Source of the DNA: Bacteroides fragilis
GTDB lineage: Bacteria > Bacteroidota > Bacteroidia > Bacteroidales > Bacteroidaceae
Assembly: GCF_019583405.1 (NCBI RefSeq)
Contig: NZ_SZUU01000008.1
Location: forward strand, 159,049-223,048
Direction of reading: 5' to 3'
DNA length: 64,000 nt
Positions within the stretch are counted from its first letter, which is position 1. Each line of letters begins with the position of its first letter. A program made the translations under genes and the position numbers. Positions 1 to 7,041 of this stretch are shown here, piece by piece. The notes under the pieces are model-generated. The model did no database searches and was not told where the DNA came from. It saw only the letters and a program-made list of their open reading frames with translations.

Positions 1-353
1 TGGATGTGATTGTTCCTGTACCTTTGCATAAGGAAAAACAGAAGTTAAGAGGATACAATCAGAGTGAATGGATTGCACGTGGTATAGCTTCTGTGACGGG
101 GATTCCGCTGAATGCGGAGAGCGTGATACGGGAAAAGAATACAGAGACTCAAACCCGCAAATCGACTTTTGAACGTTCGGAAAATGTGGAAGGTATTTTC
201 AATTTGTGTGATGTAGTCTGTTTCCAAGGGAAACATGTACTGATTATTGATGATGTGCTGACTACCGGATCTACAACTGTGGCCTGTGCATCTACGCTTT
301 TTGAAGTTGAAGGAGTACGGATCAGTGTGTTGACATTGGCCGTGGCCGAATAG
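1..353 (+). CDS. comF: ComF family phosphoribosyltransferase, C-terminal part
   Basis: The frame is open at the left window edge, so the N-terminus (zinc-binding region in this family) lies outside. The visible part has PVPLHKEKQKLRGYNQSE, typical of ComF, and the phosphoribosyl-diphosphate binding motif VLIIDDVLTTGSTT (Asp-Asp followed by TTGST). ComF proteins resemble amidophosphoribosyltransferases and are linked to DNA uptake in some bacteria; the role in Bacteroides is not settled. The stop at 351-353 is followed by a bidirectional hairpin terminator shared with the convergent monooxygenase gene. Confidence 0.88.
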   Translation, partial: DVIVPVPLHKEKQKLRGYNQSEWIARGIASVTGIPLNAESVIREKNTETQTRKSTFERSENVEGIFNLCDVVCFQGKHVLIIDDVLTTGSTTVACASTLFEVEGVRISVLTLAVAE

Positions 354-369
354 ATGAAGTGATAAATAT

Positions 370-391
370 GAGGGTGCATTGAAGCACCCTC
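370..391. terminator. Bidirectional hairpin terminator
   Basis: GAGGGTGC and GCACCCTC form a perfect 8-bp stem around a 6-nt loop between the convergent comF and monooxygenase genes. T-rich sequence follows on the plus side (TATCTATTT), and a short A/T-rich stretch lies on the other side. Confidence 0.7.
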
Positions 392-399
392 GTATCTAT

Positions 400-681
400 T
401 TAAAAAGTTTCAATTATCAAATCGGATGCCAGCATTTCCTTGATTGCCTTTCCAAAAGCCTGGAAATGGGGGGATGCCGCATGTATATCCATGGCATGCT
501 GGTCTTTGTACTCTTCGTAGAAAATGAAAGCTACGGGTTGTGACGGGTTTTGATATAAGTTATAACTAATATTACCCTCTTCTGCCCTTGTACCTTTGAT
601 TAAAGCATCAGCCGCCTGTAGAAATGCTTGTTCTTTGCCGGGTAGCACTTCCACACGTGCTACGATTGTTTTCTTCTCCAT
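400..681 (-). CDS. Putative quinol monooxygenase (ABM domain)
   Basis: A 93-aa protein with the antibiotic biosynthesis monooxygenase fold: KKTIVARVEVLPGKEQAF at the N-terminus, EEGNISYNLYQNP in the middle and FYEEYKDQHAMDIHAASPHF near the C-terminus. This is the YgiN/ABM pattern, a small cofactor-free dimeric ferredoxin-like barrel. Family members oxidise quinols or related aromatics, or act in stress tolerance; the substrate here cannot be read. It is a single cytoplasmic gene with its 3' end facing comF, and the length is normal for the family. Confidence 0.8.
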   Translation of the reverse strand: MEKKTIVARVEVLPGKEQAFLQAADALIKGTRAEEGNISYNLYQNPSQPVAFIFYEEYKDQHAMDIHAASPHFQAFGKAIKEMLASDLIIETF

Positions 682-805
682 AATGATAATCTATAATTAA
701 GATGATTCTCGTTCCGCAAATTTACGTATAAATGGTGATACTCTCCTTTTCATTTTGAATAAATTTGTAGGAATCACTTGTCTCTTACTCACAATGTAAA
801 AACAG

Positions 806-834
806 CAAAGGTTCGCCGTAATGACGAACCTTTG
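806..834 (-). terminator. Original terminator of the tRNA-Asn genes
   Basis: CAAAGGTTCG and CGAACCTTTG form a 10-bp hairpin; read on the minus strand it is followed by CTGTTTTT. It lies just beyond the 43-bp tRNA-Asn 3' fragment (838-880) and in the tRNA direction, so before integration it would have terminated the tRNA-Asn transcript. It is now 10.6 kb away from the intact gene. Confidence 0.7.
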
Positions 835-837
835 TTT

Positions 838-880
838 GCTCTTCCTCTTGGACTTGAACCAAGGACCCTCTGATTAACAG
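838..880 (-). repeat. Attachment site: 43-bp tRNA-Asn 3' fragment
   Basis: These 43 bp are identical to 11443-11485, which form the 3' part of the first intact tRNA-Asn gene, and to the same part of the second gene. The identity starts exactly at the first base of the anticodon loop (CTGTTAA) and runs to one base past the discriminator. Sequence beyond 880 is unrelated to tRNA. This is the leftover chromosomal 3' half after site-specific integration. Confidence 0.93.
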
Positions 881-1053
881 GCGCAAATCGGTTATTATCA
901 GTAGGTTATATATGTTTTCATGTGGGCTTAAAAGGGCTGGTTTACAGGCTCTTATAAGCTGCCTGTTTAGGCATCCATATCATCGGTTACCCTTCATTCT
1001 TAGAATGTGTGTGCAAAACGGGTGTAACGCCCATTTTGGGACGAATATATAGC
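881..1053. other. Left end of the element, non-coding, with one arm-type site
   Basis: No gene is seen between the attachment repeat and the toxin gene. At 1007-1030 a GTGTGCAAAACGGGTGTAAC-like sequence matches 17 of 20 positions of the right-end repeat at 11372-11395, so it may be an integrase or excisionase binding site. The segment ends in the 3' end of the minus-strand toxin gene. Confidence 0.5.
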
Positions 1054-1371
1054 CTAAAGATACTGGGCGCAATTATGATTATTGCCAATGTAGAAAATGA
1101 AGTAGGTGTCTTCTAATTTTCTAAAGAATACATACCAAGATGTATTGTTATTCCTCTTAAATACCACATAAGATAAGTCCTGCCCATATCTATCGAAATA
1201 TTTCGGTGCAGGCTTCTTAAGCTTGGTGTGTATGGATGACTCGATTTGTTCAAATATCCAGTCTACATAATCGTATGCAACATCTTTAAAACCAAAATAC
1301 TCTTTATCGTAAAGAATGTCAATCAGTTCATTCAAGTATTCGGTTACATTTTTGTGATAAACTACCTTCAT
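1054..1371 (-). CDS. RelE/ParE-like toxin
   Basis: A 105-aa protein with the compact RelE/ParE pattern: an N-terminal helix pair (VTEYLNELIDILYDKEYFGF), then strands with SYVVFKRNNNTSWYVFFRK and a C-terminal YFIFYIGNN segment. Toxins of this fold usually cut ribosome-bound mRNA or inhibit gyrase; which applies here is unknown. Its start overlaps the end of the antitoxin gene by 4 bp, so the two are translationally coupled. The position at the element edge fits a maintenance module. The assignment rests on fold pattern, length and the partner gene. Confidence 0.75.
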   Translation of the reverse strand: MKVVYHKNVTEYLNELIDILYDKEYFGFKDVAYDYVDWIFEQIESSIHTKLKKPAPKYFDRYGQDLSYVVFKRNNNTSWYVFFRKLEDTYFIFYIGNNHNCAQYL

Positions 1372-1607
1372 TTATTTTCTGAGAACAATTTATCAATGTG
1401 TTGATGCACTCGCTCCCTGATTTCTTGTCCGGTCAGAAACTCTCCGGATAATAATTGAGTATTAATGTATATATCGGTGGGCTTCATCGGGGTGATTGAA
1501 TAAGCCTTATCACGACCCCGTTGAACTATAATTTGCTCACCTCTATCGGCTCTATCCATATACTCGGCTTGCTTGTCTCTAAATTCTCGACTACTTATTA
1601 CTAACAT
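1368..1607 (-). CDS. Phd/YefM-like antitoxin
   Basis: A 79-aa protein beginning MLVISSREFRDKQAEYMDRADRGEQIIVQRG, the Phd/YefM DNA-binding start with the R-E-F-R motif and the basic QRG(R/K) turn. The C-terminal half (EIRERVHQHIDKLF) is helical and would cover the toxin. It is first in the operon, overlapping the toxin start by 4 bp. A minus-strand -7 box TATATTTG (1652-1659) lies 45 bp upstream. Autoregulation by the antitoxin or the complex is expected from the family. Confidence 0.8.
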   Translation of the reverse strand: MLVISSREFRDKQAEYMDRADRGEQIIVQRGRDKAYSITPMKPTDIYINTQLLSGEFLTGQEIRERVHQHIDKLFSENK

Positions 1608-1651
1608 ACTATTAAAATTTTAATGCGTATCAATCCGGTACGACTCTGGTA

Positions 1652-1659
1652 CAAATATA
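1652..1659 (-). promoter_or_regulatory. Bacteroides -7 box of the toxin-antitoxin operon
   Basis: The minus strand reads TATATTTG, a full match to TAnnTTTG, about 45 bp before the antitoxin start. No clear -33 TTTG is seen. The rest of 1608-1893 is A+T-rich with no gene. Confidence 0.5.
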
Positions 1660-1893
1660 GCAATATCTTTTAGATAAAGGTGCAGAAATCACCATATTTA
1701 TTTCTTAAATAGATTTTTTGAGGTAATCTCAAATATAAAGGCATTCAATATGGATATGAAATAAAGATTTTAAGCTGTTTTATAAAAGATAATTCAAAAC
1801 TCCTTTAGAATAGGATTACTTACAAGCTTTGCATGCTTATTTTGCCGGTCGTTTTTGGATATATAGGATAGTAATAATTAAACCCCAATTACT

Positions 1894-3120
1894 ATGTTTA
1901 CATATTCCAAAGATGGTATTACAGTTAGTGCATGGCTCGATACCCGAAAGATTAATGCACAAGGAAAGTATCCGGTTAAAATCCGGGTCAATTATAAGCG
2001 TGTGAGAGAGTATTTTCTCACCGGTAAAGAGTTGTCTAAAGACGAATGGGACAGCCTGCCGGAACAGAGAAGCCGCTATTACAAAGATATTCGGGAGGAT
2101 GTTCAAAGCAGCTTTGAAGTCGTGAAAACGAACGTTGAGGCACTTGCCGAACGGGGAGACTTTTCTTTTCAGCTTCTCAAAACGCGCATGGGCAAGAACT
2201 TAGGCGATACGCTTAACGCAGCCATTCAGGCTAAAATTGATGTGCTGGCGGAAAACGACCAAATCGGCACGATGTCAACTTACATAAGCGCATTGCGTTT
2301 TGTGAGTGAGTTTGCAGGTGACAGAATACCTTTTAACGCGGTGACACCCCAGTGGTTGACTAAATGCGAAACGTATTGGCTCAAATCCCAGAATCTGACA
2401 ACTATCGGAATTTATATGCGTAACATTCGTGCGATAATGAACGATGCAAAGAAAAACGGCATCATCAAGGAAAGCCAATACCCTTTCGGCAAAGGTAAAT
2501 ACGAAATCAAGACCGGCGAATCTCGTAAAAAAGCATTGACTCTCGAACAAATCGGAAAGATAAGCCGCTTTGATGATGGTTTGGAGGGCACGGTGAAATA
2601 CCGGGACTTATGGATGTTCATCTACTTCTGTAACGGGATTAATGTTGCGGATTTACTGAAACTTAAATTCTCAAACATTGAAGATGGAGAAATTAGTTTC
2701 ATCCGGCAAAAAACAGAGCGGACATGTAAGACCCCAAAGATAATTCGTGCCACGCTTATTCCTGAAATGAAAGAAATTATCAATCGCTGGGGAAATCCAT
2801 ACCACCCGGATAATTACATTTTCCCATATTTGAAAGGAAATGAAACGGCTTTGGAGCGGAAGAAAATTACTCAAGACGTAACAAAGCGTATCAACAAGCG
2901 AATAAAACGGATTGCTCAGGCTTTGGGAATCGATGATAAGAGAATCTCAACTTATACCGCGCGCCATTCATACGCAACGGTGTTGAAAAGAAGCGGTGCA
3001 AACATCTATTACATTTCTGAAAGCATGGGGCATAGTGACTTGAAAACGACCGAACATTATCTGGCTGATTTTGAACCGGACGAACGGCGGAAAAATTCAA
3101 AACTTCTTGCTAATTTCTAA
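1894..3120 (+). CDS. Tyrosine recombinase (integrase), Bacteroidetes type
   Basis: A 408-aa protein of about the usual length for Bacteroidetes integrases. The N-terminal arm-type DNA-binding domain (about 1-90) begins MFTYSKDGITVSAWLDTRK, a SAM-like core-binding domain follows (about 100-200), then the catalytic domain. Visible catalytic residues are Arg357-His358 in TARHSYAT, His380 in MGHSDLKT and the nucleophile Tyr389 in TTEHYLADF. The first catalytic Arg is absent: the segment reads CNGINVADLLKLKF, as in many Bacteroidetes integrases (compare IntDOT, which also lacks it). It is expected to integrate and excise this element at tRNA-Asn. The ATG at 1894 fits the domain start. Confidence 0.95.
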   Translation: MFTYSKDGITVSAWLDTRKINAQGKYPVKIRVNYKRVREYFLTGKELSKDEWDSLPEQRSRYYKDIREDVQSSFEVVKTNVEALAERGDFSFQLLKTRMGKNLGDTLNAAIQAKIDVLAENDQIGTMSTYISALRFVSEFAGDRIPFNAVTPQWLTKCETYWLKSQNLTTIGIYMRNIRAIMNDAKKNGIIKESQYPFGKGKYEIKTGESRKKALTLEQIGKISRFDDGLEGTVKYRDLWMFIYFCNGINVADLLKLKFSNIEDGEISFIRQKTERTCKTPKIIRATLIPEMKEIINRWGNPYHPDNYIFPYLKGNETALERKKITQDVTKRINKRIKRIAQALGIDDKRISTYTARHSYATVLKRSGANIYYISESMGHSDLKTTEHYLADFEPDERRKNSKLLANF

Positions 3121-3132
3121 TCCCAAACACTT

Positions 3133-3193
3133 ATAAATTATCAATTTATGGGATATATATACCAGTATATAACCCATAAAATTGATAGTTTAT
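3133..3193. repeat. Inverted repeat before the acidic protein gene
   Basis: Arms at 3133-3152 and 3173-3193 are near-complementary (ATAAATTATCAATTTATGGG against CCCATAAAATTGATAGTTTA) around an AT-only 20-nt centre. The right arm ends on the start codon of the next gene. It could be an operator or an RNA hairpin hiding the start; no T-tract is present, so it is not a normal terminator. Confidence 0.6.
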
Positions 3194-3527
3194 GAGAGGA
3201 TTAAGAAACCGTATTGAAGCGATTATTGAAGAAGTGAATCATGAGATTCGAGTGGATTTAGGAATTGAACAGCTTAACCCTGATTTAAAAACGATTGATA
3301 CCTTAGATGTTTCGGATGTTGAAAAGACACCGGAACACGAAGCGGAAGAATCGGAAGAAACCAAAGCTTTTGAGAAAGTTCTGGATGAAATCTGTGCATC
3401 TTTTGACGAGGAAACTTTTACGGAGGAAGGAGAACCGGAAGATGAAACAAATGATGAACTGGAAGAAGAACCTGATTCGCAAGAATCGCCGGATAAAGCT
3501 TTGGCGGAAATATTGAATAATTTGTAA
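3192..3527 (+). CDS. Small acidic protein of unknown function
   Basis: A 111-aa protein not assigned to a family. The N-terminal 30 residues are mixed (MRGLRNRIEAIIEEVNHEIR, likely helical) and the remainder is very rich in Glu and Asp, for example EHEAEESEET, TEEGEPEDETNDELEEE. Such charge suggests a DNA mimic, a protein inhibitor or a disordered linker, but this is inference. It lies 72 bp after the integrase, and its start sits at the end of an inverted repeat. A strong terminator follows at 3537, so it may be read with the integrase or alone. Confidence 0.65.
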   Translation: MRGLRNRIEAIIEEVNHEIRVDLGIEQLNPDLKTIDTLDVSDVEKTPEHEAEESEETKAFEKVLDEICASFDEETFTEEGEPEDETNDELEEEPDSQESPDKALAEILNNL

Positions 3528-3536
3528 CAATTGAGC

Positions 3537-3567
3537 AAAGGGGGCATTAATGTCTCCTTTCTTTTTT
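3537..3567 (+). terminator. Rho-independent terminator after the acidic protein gene
   Basis: AAAGGGGGCATTAATGTCTC and CTTT form a hairpin (AAAGG..GGCAT/ATGTC..CCTTT) followed by CTTTTTT. It separates the integrase/acidic gene unit from the downstream cargo. Confidence 0.8.
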
Positions 3568-3705
3568 GATAAGAAATACTGTGAATAATTGTATTATATT
3601 CAGATGGTTAGTTAAATGTGCTCTCAAAAAGAGTTAATTTGAAGAGTTTGCTTATAAATCGTGGCAGAACTGGATATATACGGTATAACCAATTAATTAA
3701 ATTGC

Positions 3706-4344
3706 ATGAAAGAAAAAATATGGACAACAGAAATGCTATTAGATTGTATATTCCGTTCCGGGATTAAAACATCGTGGCGAATTAAAGAGAACCAATCATT
3801 GGAACATGAGCATGCAAAAATCGTAGCTCTATTGAAAGCCTTTGATTTATATGTAGTAGAAAGACAACAGGTTCTTGATAAACATTATAGTATAATATGT
3901 GATGAATATGCTTTTAATATAAGCGATTTTCTTAGAGGGAACTTCATCAAATATCGAAGTAAAAAAGATGCTGCTATTTTATTGAAGGAACTTGTTGATA
4001 GCAAGATAATCAAACCAATACAACAGCAACAGCAGAAAAAAGATGTTTGCTTCTTAGTTCGTGAAATATTTAAGAACCTGACCGATTCTCGGATGGGCAT
4101 ACAGCAAAGTATTAATAGTATTCCACGCTATTGCACTATTGAATCTTTGGTTTTATCCAATACACTGGCCGTGTTGGAGCAACAGGCAAAAATAATTGAT
4201 TCTGCCCTATTGAAGATAATCGGATATAAGAAACCAGTACCCGAAAAGGTGCTGATAATGAAATATGATTTTCCAGTACCAATGCCTGAAACCGGATTGC
4301 TTACCAGTTTCAAGACATTGGAAGAAATATTGGATGCTTTATAA
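3706..4344 (+). CDS. Unrecognised cargo protein, 212 aa
   Basis: No family recognised. The protein is cytoplasmic (no signal or membrane segment) and mostly helical by composition, with a glutamine run (QQQQQ) near residue 105. An EHEHAKIVALLKAF segment and repeated Leu-rich helices suggest a protein-interaction fold. The stop codon abuts the ATG of the next gene (TAAATG), so the two are probably translated from one message. About 180 bp of A+T-rich sequence lies upstream. Homologue searches in other tRNA-Asn elements would show whether it belongs to a defence, counter-defence or packaging-interference group. Confidence 0.65.
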   Translation: MKEKIWTTEMLLDCIFRSGIKTSWRIKENQSLEHEHAKIVALLKAFDLYVVERQQVLDKHYSIICDEYAFNISDFLRGNFIKYRSKKDAAILLKELVDSKIIKPIQQQQQKKDVCFLVREIFKNLTDSRMGIQQSINSIPRYCTIESLVLSNTLAVLEQQAKIIDSALLKIIGYKKPVPEKVLIMKYDFPVPMPETGLLTSFKTLEEILDAL

Positions 4345-4962
4345 ATGCAGTGTAGCGTCACAGTGTGGCGCTATCTCATGCTTATTTTGAAAGAATTGCC
4401 AATTTCTGGCGAAATAATAAATTTAAATAAAGACTTTATGGTAACAAATGATTTAGAAAAAGATTTTATGGGAAAAGCATTAGAAGATGCGGTGTGGAAA
4501 ACGTTGTCGAATGAATTTGCTTGGAACGAAGCTTTGATGCAGAAGTATAGAGACAAAATTGATTGGAAAGAAATTTCGAATAATAGTAATATGTGTTGGA
4601 GTATTTCCATGCTTGAAAAGTTCCAAAGGTTGATTGATTGGGATGTTCTATCCAATTCATCTGTGAAGCATCTATTCACTCAACCTTATTTGGAGAAATT
4701 TGCGGAGTATTGGAATTGGTCGAAGTTGTCAGAAAACCGCTCGATTGAATTTACCCATAAACTGATTGACCGCTTTGCTGATAAATGGGATTGGAAGAAA
4801 CTGATTAATAATTGGGGCACAGATAATTTGTATAATGAAGAATTTCTTATTAAATTCAGTAAATACATTCCGGGCGCAGAATTACAATCGTCCCGATTAT
4901 GGTTGGTTATTGTAGAATTGAAGGCCGAAGAATTGAAGTCGGATATTCTCGCTAATATATAA
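4345..4962 (+). CDS. Protein with tandem ~27-residue W/L repeats, function unknown
   Basis: A 205-aa protein directly following the previous gene with no spacer; in-frame ATGs at 4378 and 4438 are alternative starts. It holds about four tandem units ending in the pattern DW-K/D-x-(L/I)-S-x-N: IDWKEISNNS, IDWDVLSNSS, WNWSKLSENR, WDWKKLINNW, each with an aromatic pair and a following helix (LEKFQRL, LEKFAEYW, IDRFADKW). Such solenoid-like repeats are seen in uncharacterised Bacteroidetes proteins and suggest a binding scaffold. No catalytic motif is seen. With its partner it forms a two-gene cargo unit of unknown role. Confidence 0.65.
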   Translation: MQCSVTVWRYLMLILKELPISGEIINLNKDFMVTNDLEKDFMGKALEDAVWKTLSNEFAWNEALMQKYRDKIDWKEISNNSNMCWSISMLEKFQRLIDWDVLSNSSVKHLFTQPYLEKFAEYWNWSKLSENRSIEFTHKLIDRFADKWDWKKLINNWGTDNLYNEEFLIKFSKYIPGAELQSSRLWLVIVELKAEELKSDILANI

Positions 4963-5046
4963 CTGCATTAATGAGATGGAAATTATATGTATGATGCAAT
5001 AGAAAACTAATTTTGCAACTGCAACAGCCCATTTAGAGCAGAAACG

Positions 5047-5077
5047 CTTGAAATGTTCTGAATAATAGCTATATTTG
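5047..5077 (+). promoter_or_regulatory. Promoter for the lipoprotein gene
   Basis: -33 CTTG (5047-5050), a 19-nt spacer, and a -7 box TATATTTG (5070-5077) fit the Bacteroides sigma-factor consensus. The start codon is 267 bp downstream, so the message would have a long leader. Confidence 0.55.
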
Positions 5078-5180
5078 CCGAGTCGATTAGTAATAACCGG
5101 CAGACATATAGAATCAAACATTGAAAGTGTTTGGCTTGTCTCTTTCAAGTGAAATCTGGTAAATTTTAATGGAAGGAGGA

Positions 5181-5263
5181 TAAGTTGACTGCTCTCATGC
5201 CTTATAGGCGTGGGCTGTTGCTTATTTTACTTCCACGGCTTACCAGAGCCTCACTTGATAAAG
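5181..5263 (+). promoter_or_regulatory. Structured 5' leader upstream of the lipoprotein
   Basis: The 382-bp gap 4963-5344 has no gene but the part after the promoter can fold: TTGACT near 5185 pairs with AGTCAA near 5261, enclosing the hairpin CATGCCTTATAGGCGTG and a second pairing GCGTGG/CCACG. The sequence looks conserved-type rather than random A+T, and may be a regulatory leader or a small RNA. No known riboswitch class is recognised. Confidence 0.4.
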
Positions 5264-5344
5264 TAAGTCAATGGTTCCACGCTTTCTACATTATAAAACT
5301 CTTCTTTCAGGAACCGGAGAGGAACAAAAAACAACTTTATATTT

Positions 5345-6124
5345 ATGTTACGAACTAATTTTTTGAAAACTGCATTCGCGAGCATGCTCGTTGTATGCGC
5401 AATGGGATTTTATTCCTGTAGTTCTGATGATGGAGAACCCGAAACCCCTCCAACAGAATCATCAATTGTAGGTAAGTGGGATGTTCAGTCTAACACTCGT
5501 GCAACCGGAGATACTAAGTATGGTTCATTTGAGTTTACTGCTGATAACAAGTACATTATTACTCAACCGGCAGTTGCAACCAATGGCGATAAATATATGC
5601 TTGTTATTTTCGGTGATTATGTGGTTGGAAAAAACGAAAGCAATGATTTTACTCTGAATCTGAAAGAGTTTGGAACAATCAAAATCAGCATAACTGAGAA
5701 TCATGCAAGTATCACAATTGACGGTGTTGTTTATGTAGCCGTCAAATCCCAAGATATGGATTTGTCGGATAGCGATAAAAAACTTATTGGTACTTGGAAA
5801 ATTTCTTCTAAATATGGTAGTGAAGATGATTCTAAAATTACCGATGAAGGAACATGGACTTTTACATCTGCTGGAACTTATGTAATTGCAAGTCCTGATG
5901 GTGAGGTTGAGAATGGTACTTGGAGTATGAAATCGAATAATGTTGTATCGGTAACATATCAAAGTTATTCTATGAGTATTCCCGACGGTGGCAGTCAATC
6001 AGAAATTACAGTAGAATATACTACAGATGATTTGACTATCAGTAAACTCACAAGCAATGAGTTCATATTAGAAGAACCTGATGATATGAGTGATGATACA
6101 ATTCTTGTTTTTGGGGAAAAATAA
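5345..6124 (+). CDS. Lipoprotein with two lipocalin-like repeats
   Basis: A 259-aa protein with an SPII signal: basic start, hydrophobic core FASMLVVCAMGF and lipobox FYSC, followed by SSDDGEPE, which fits surface export in Bacteroides. The mature part contains two similar domains, the first starting SSIVGKWDVQSN and the second KLIGTWKISSKYG, both with the G-x-W start and the TFTSAGTYVIASP-type strands of the lipocalin-like families of Bacteroides. Binding of a small hydrophobic ligand is possible but not shown. It is an unusual cargo for such a small element. Its own promoter and long structured leader lie upstream and a terminator follows. Confidence 0.75.
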   Translation: MLRTNFLKTAFASMLVVCAMGFYSCSSDDGEPETPPTESSIVGKWDVQSNTRATGDTKYGSFEFTADNKYIITQPAVATNGDKYMLVIFGDYVVGKNESNDFTLNLKEFGTIKISITENHASITIDGVVYVAVKSQDMDLSDSDKKLIGTWKISSKYGSEDDSKITDEGTWTFTSAGTYVIASPDGEVENGTWSMKSNNVVSVTYQSYSMSIPDGGSQSEITVEYTTDDLTISKLTSNEFILEEPDDMSDDTILVFGEK

Positions 6125-6148
6125 TTTGGTATTTTAATATTATGTGTA

Positions 6149-6183
6149 ATGGGTGTTCAGGTTTAATCTGAACGCCCATTTTT
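6149..6183 (+). terminator. Terminator of the lipoprotein gene
   Basis: ATGGGTGTTCAG and CTGAACGCCCAT form a near-perfect 12-bp stem followed by TTTT. Confidence 0.8.
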
Positions 6184-6305
6184 GCTTAATGGCTTACGCA
6201 AACCGCATATTAAGATATACACTGCGTCAAAAACATAGAATCGAGTATCTTTGTTTCTCGTTTAAAGTCAATGTAACCAGTTGTGTAACGCATTATAATA
6301 TTGAT

Positions 6306-6740
6306 ATGGAATATAATTTAAACCGTTTTGTTGAGGCTCAGAACAACGTATATGAGCAAGTAGTAAAAGAACTCAGGCAGGGAAGAAAAACCTCGCATTG
6401 GATGTGGTATATCTTCCCGCAAATAAAAGAGCTGGGGTATTCTTCAACCGCAATGTATTATGCGATAAGCTCTTTGGATGAAGCAACGGAATATCTTAAT
6501 CATCCTGTATTGGGTTATCGGTTGACTGAATGTTGCCAAATACTCTTAAGGTTGGAGAACAAAACAGCCGAAGATATTTTGGGTAATATCGATGCCATGA
6601 AATTAAAATCATCAATGACCTTGTTTTCTCTGATATCCGATAATCCCGTTTATAATCAAGTCCTCGCCAAGTACTTTAACGAGATGAAAGATAATGCAAC
6701 TTTGAGGATAATCGAATCGGGTGGTTTCGGGTCAATTTAA
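6306..6740 (+). CDS. DUF1810 family protein
   Basis: A 144-aa protein beginning MEYNLNRFVEAQNNVYEQVV and containing RKTSHWMWYIFPQI, the hallmark of DUF1810 proteins, plus SMTLFSLI and the C-terminal fragment KYFN. The family is about 140 aa, so the start is placed at 6306 rather than at an in-frame codon 51 codons upstream that overlaps the preceding terminator. Function of the family is unknown; it is widespread and often on accessory DNA. A terminator hairpin follows at 6793. Confidence 0.85.
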   Translation: MEYNLNRFVEAQNNVYEQVVKELRQGRKTSHWMWYIFPQIKELGYSSTAMYYAISSLDEATEYLNHPVLGYRLTECCQILLRLENKTAEDILGNIDAMKLKSSMTLFSLISDNPVYNQVLAKYFNEMKDNATLRIIESGGFGSI

Positions 6741-6792
6741 AGACTTCGGAATTTGAAATAGGCATATTGCTTAGGTAGCGGGGGTATAACGA

Positions 6793-6828
6793 GGACAAGG
6801 AGACCGAAACGGCCTCCTTGTCTTGTTT
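6793..6828 (+). terminator. Terminator after the DUF1810 gene
   Basis: GACAAGGAGACCG and CGGCCTCCTTGTC pair around AAA and are followed by TTGTTTC. Confidence 0.75.
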
Positions 6829-6856
6829 CTGGGTGTTATAGTTTGATAAGGTGTAG

Positions 6857-6979
6857 AAAGTGAAGTGAGTGAATGAAGTGAAGTTGTTTTTTAAGACTTT
6901 TTTATATCCTATATATAGCCCTTATAAGAGGACTAAAATGTTCTATAAAAGTAGTTCACTTCATTCACCTGCTTCACTA
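6857..6979. repeat. Palindrome A, candidate replication site
   Basis: An imperfect ~120-bp inverted repeat. The left arm has AGTGAGTGAATGAAGTGAA and the right arm its near-complement TTCACTTCATTCACC, and the A+T-rich centre also pairs partly. It is homologous to palindrome B (10878-10991) in reverse orientation, including the shared stretch TTCTATAAAAGTAGTTCACT. The two copies bracket the regulator, HTH, helicase and primase genes. Phage P4 has two such cis sites (ori and crr) acting with its alpha protein; the parallel is inference. Confidence 0.7.
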
Positions 6980-6990
6980 TATTACTATAC

Positions 6991-7023
6991 AAAAAACGAG
7001 GTTATCTGCTTGGGTCGCCTCGT
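6991..7023 (-). terminator. Terminator of the divergent regulator gene
   Basis: On the minus strand ACGAGG pairs with CCTCGT and is followed by TTTTTT, 19 bp beyond the stop of the gene at 7042. Confidence 0.7.
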
Positions 7024-7041
7024 CTTATTTTTGGGTAACGG

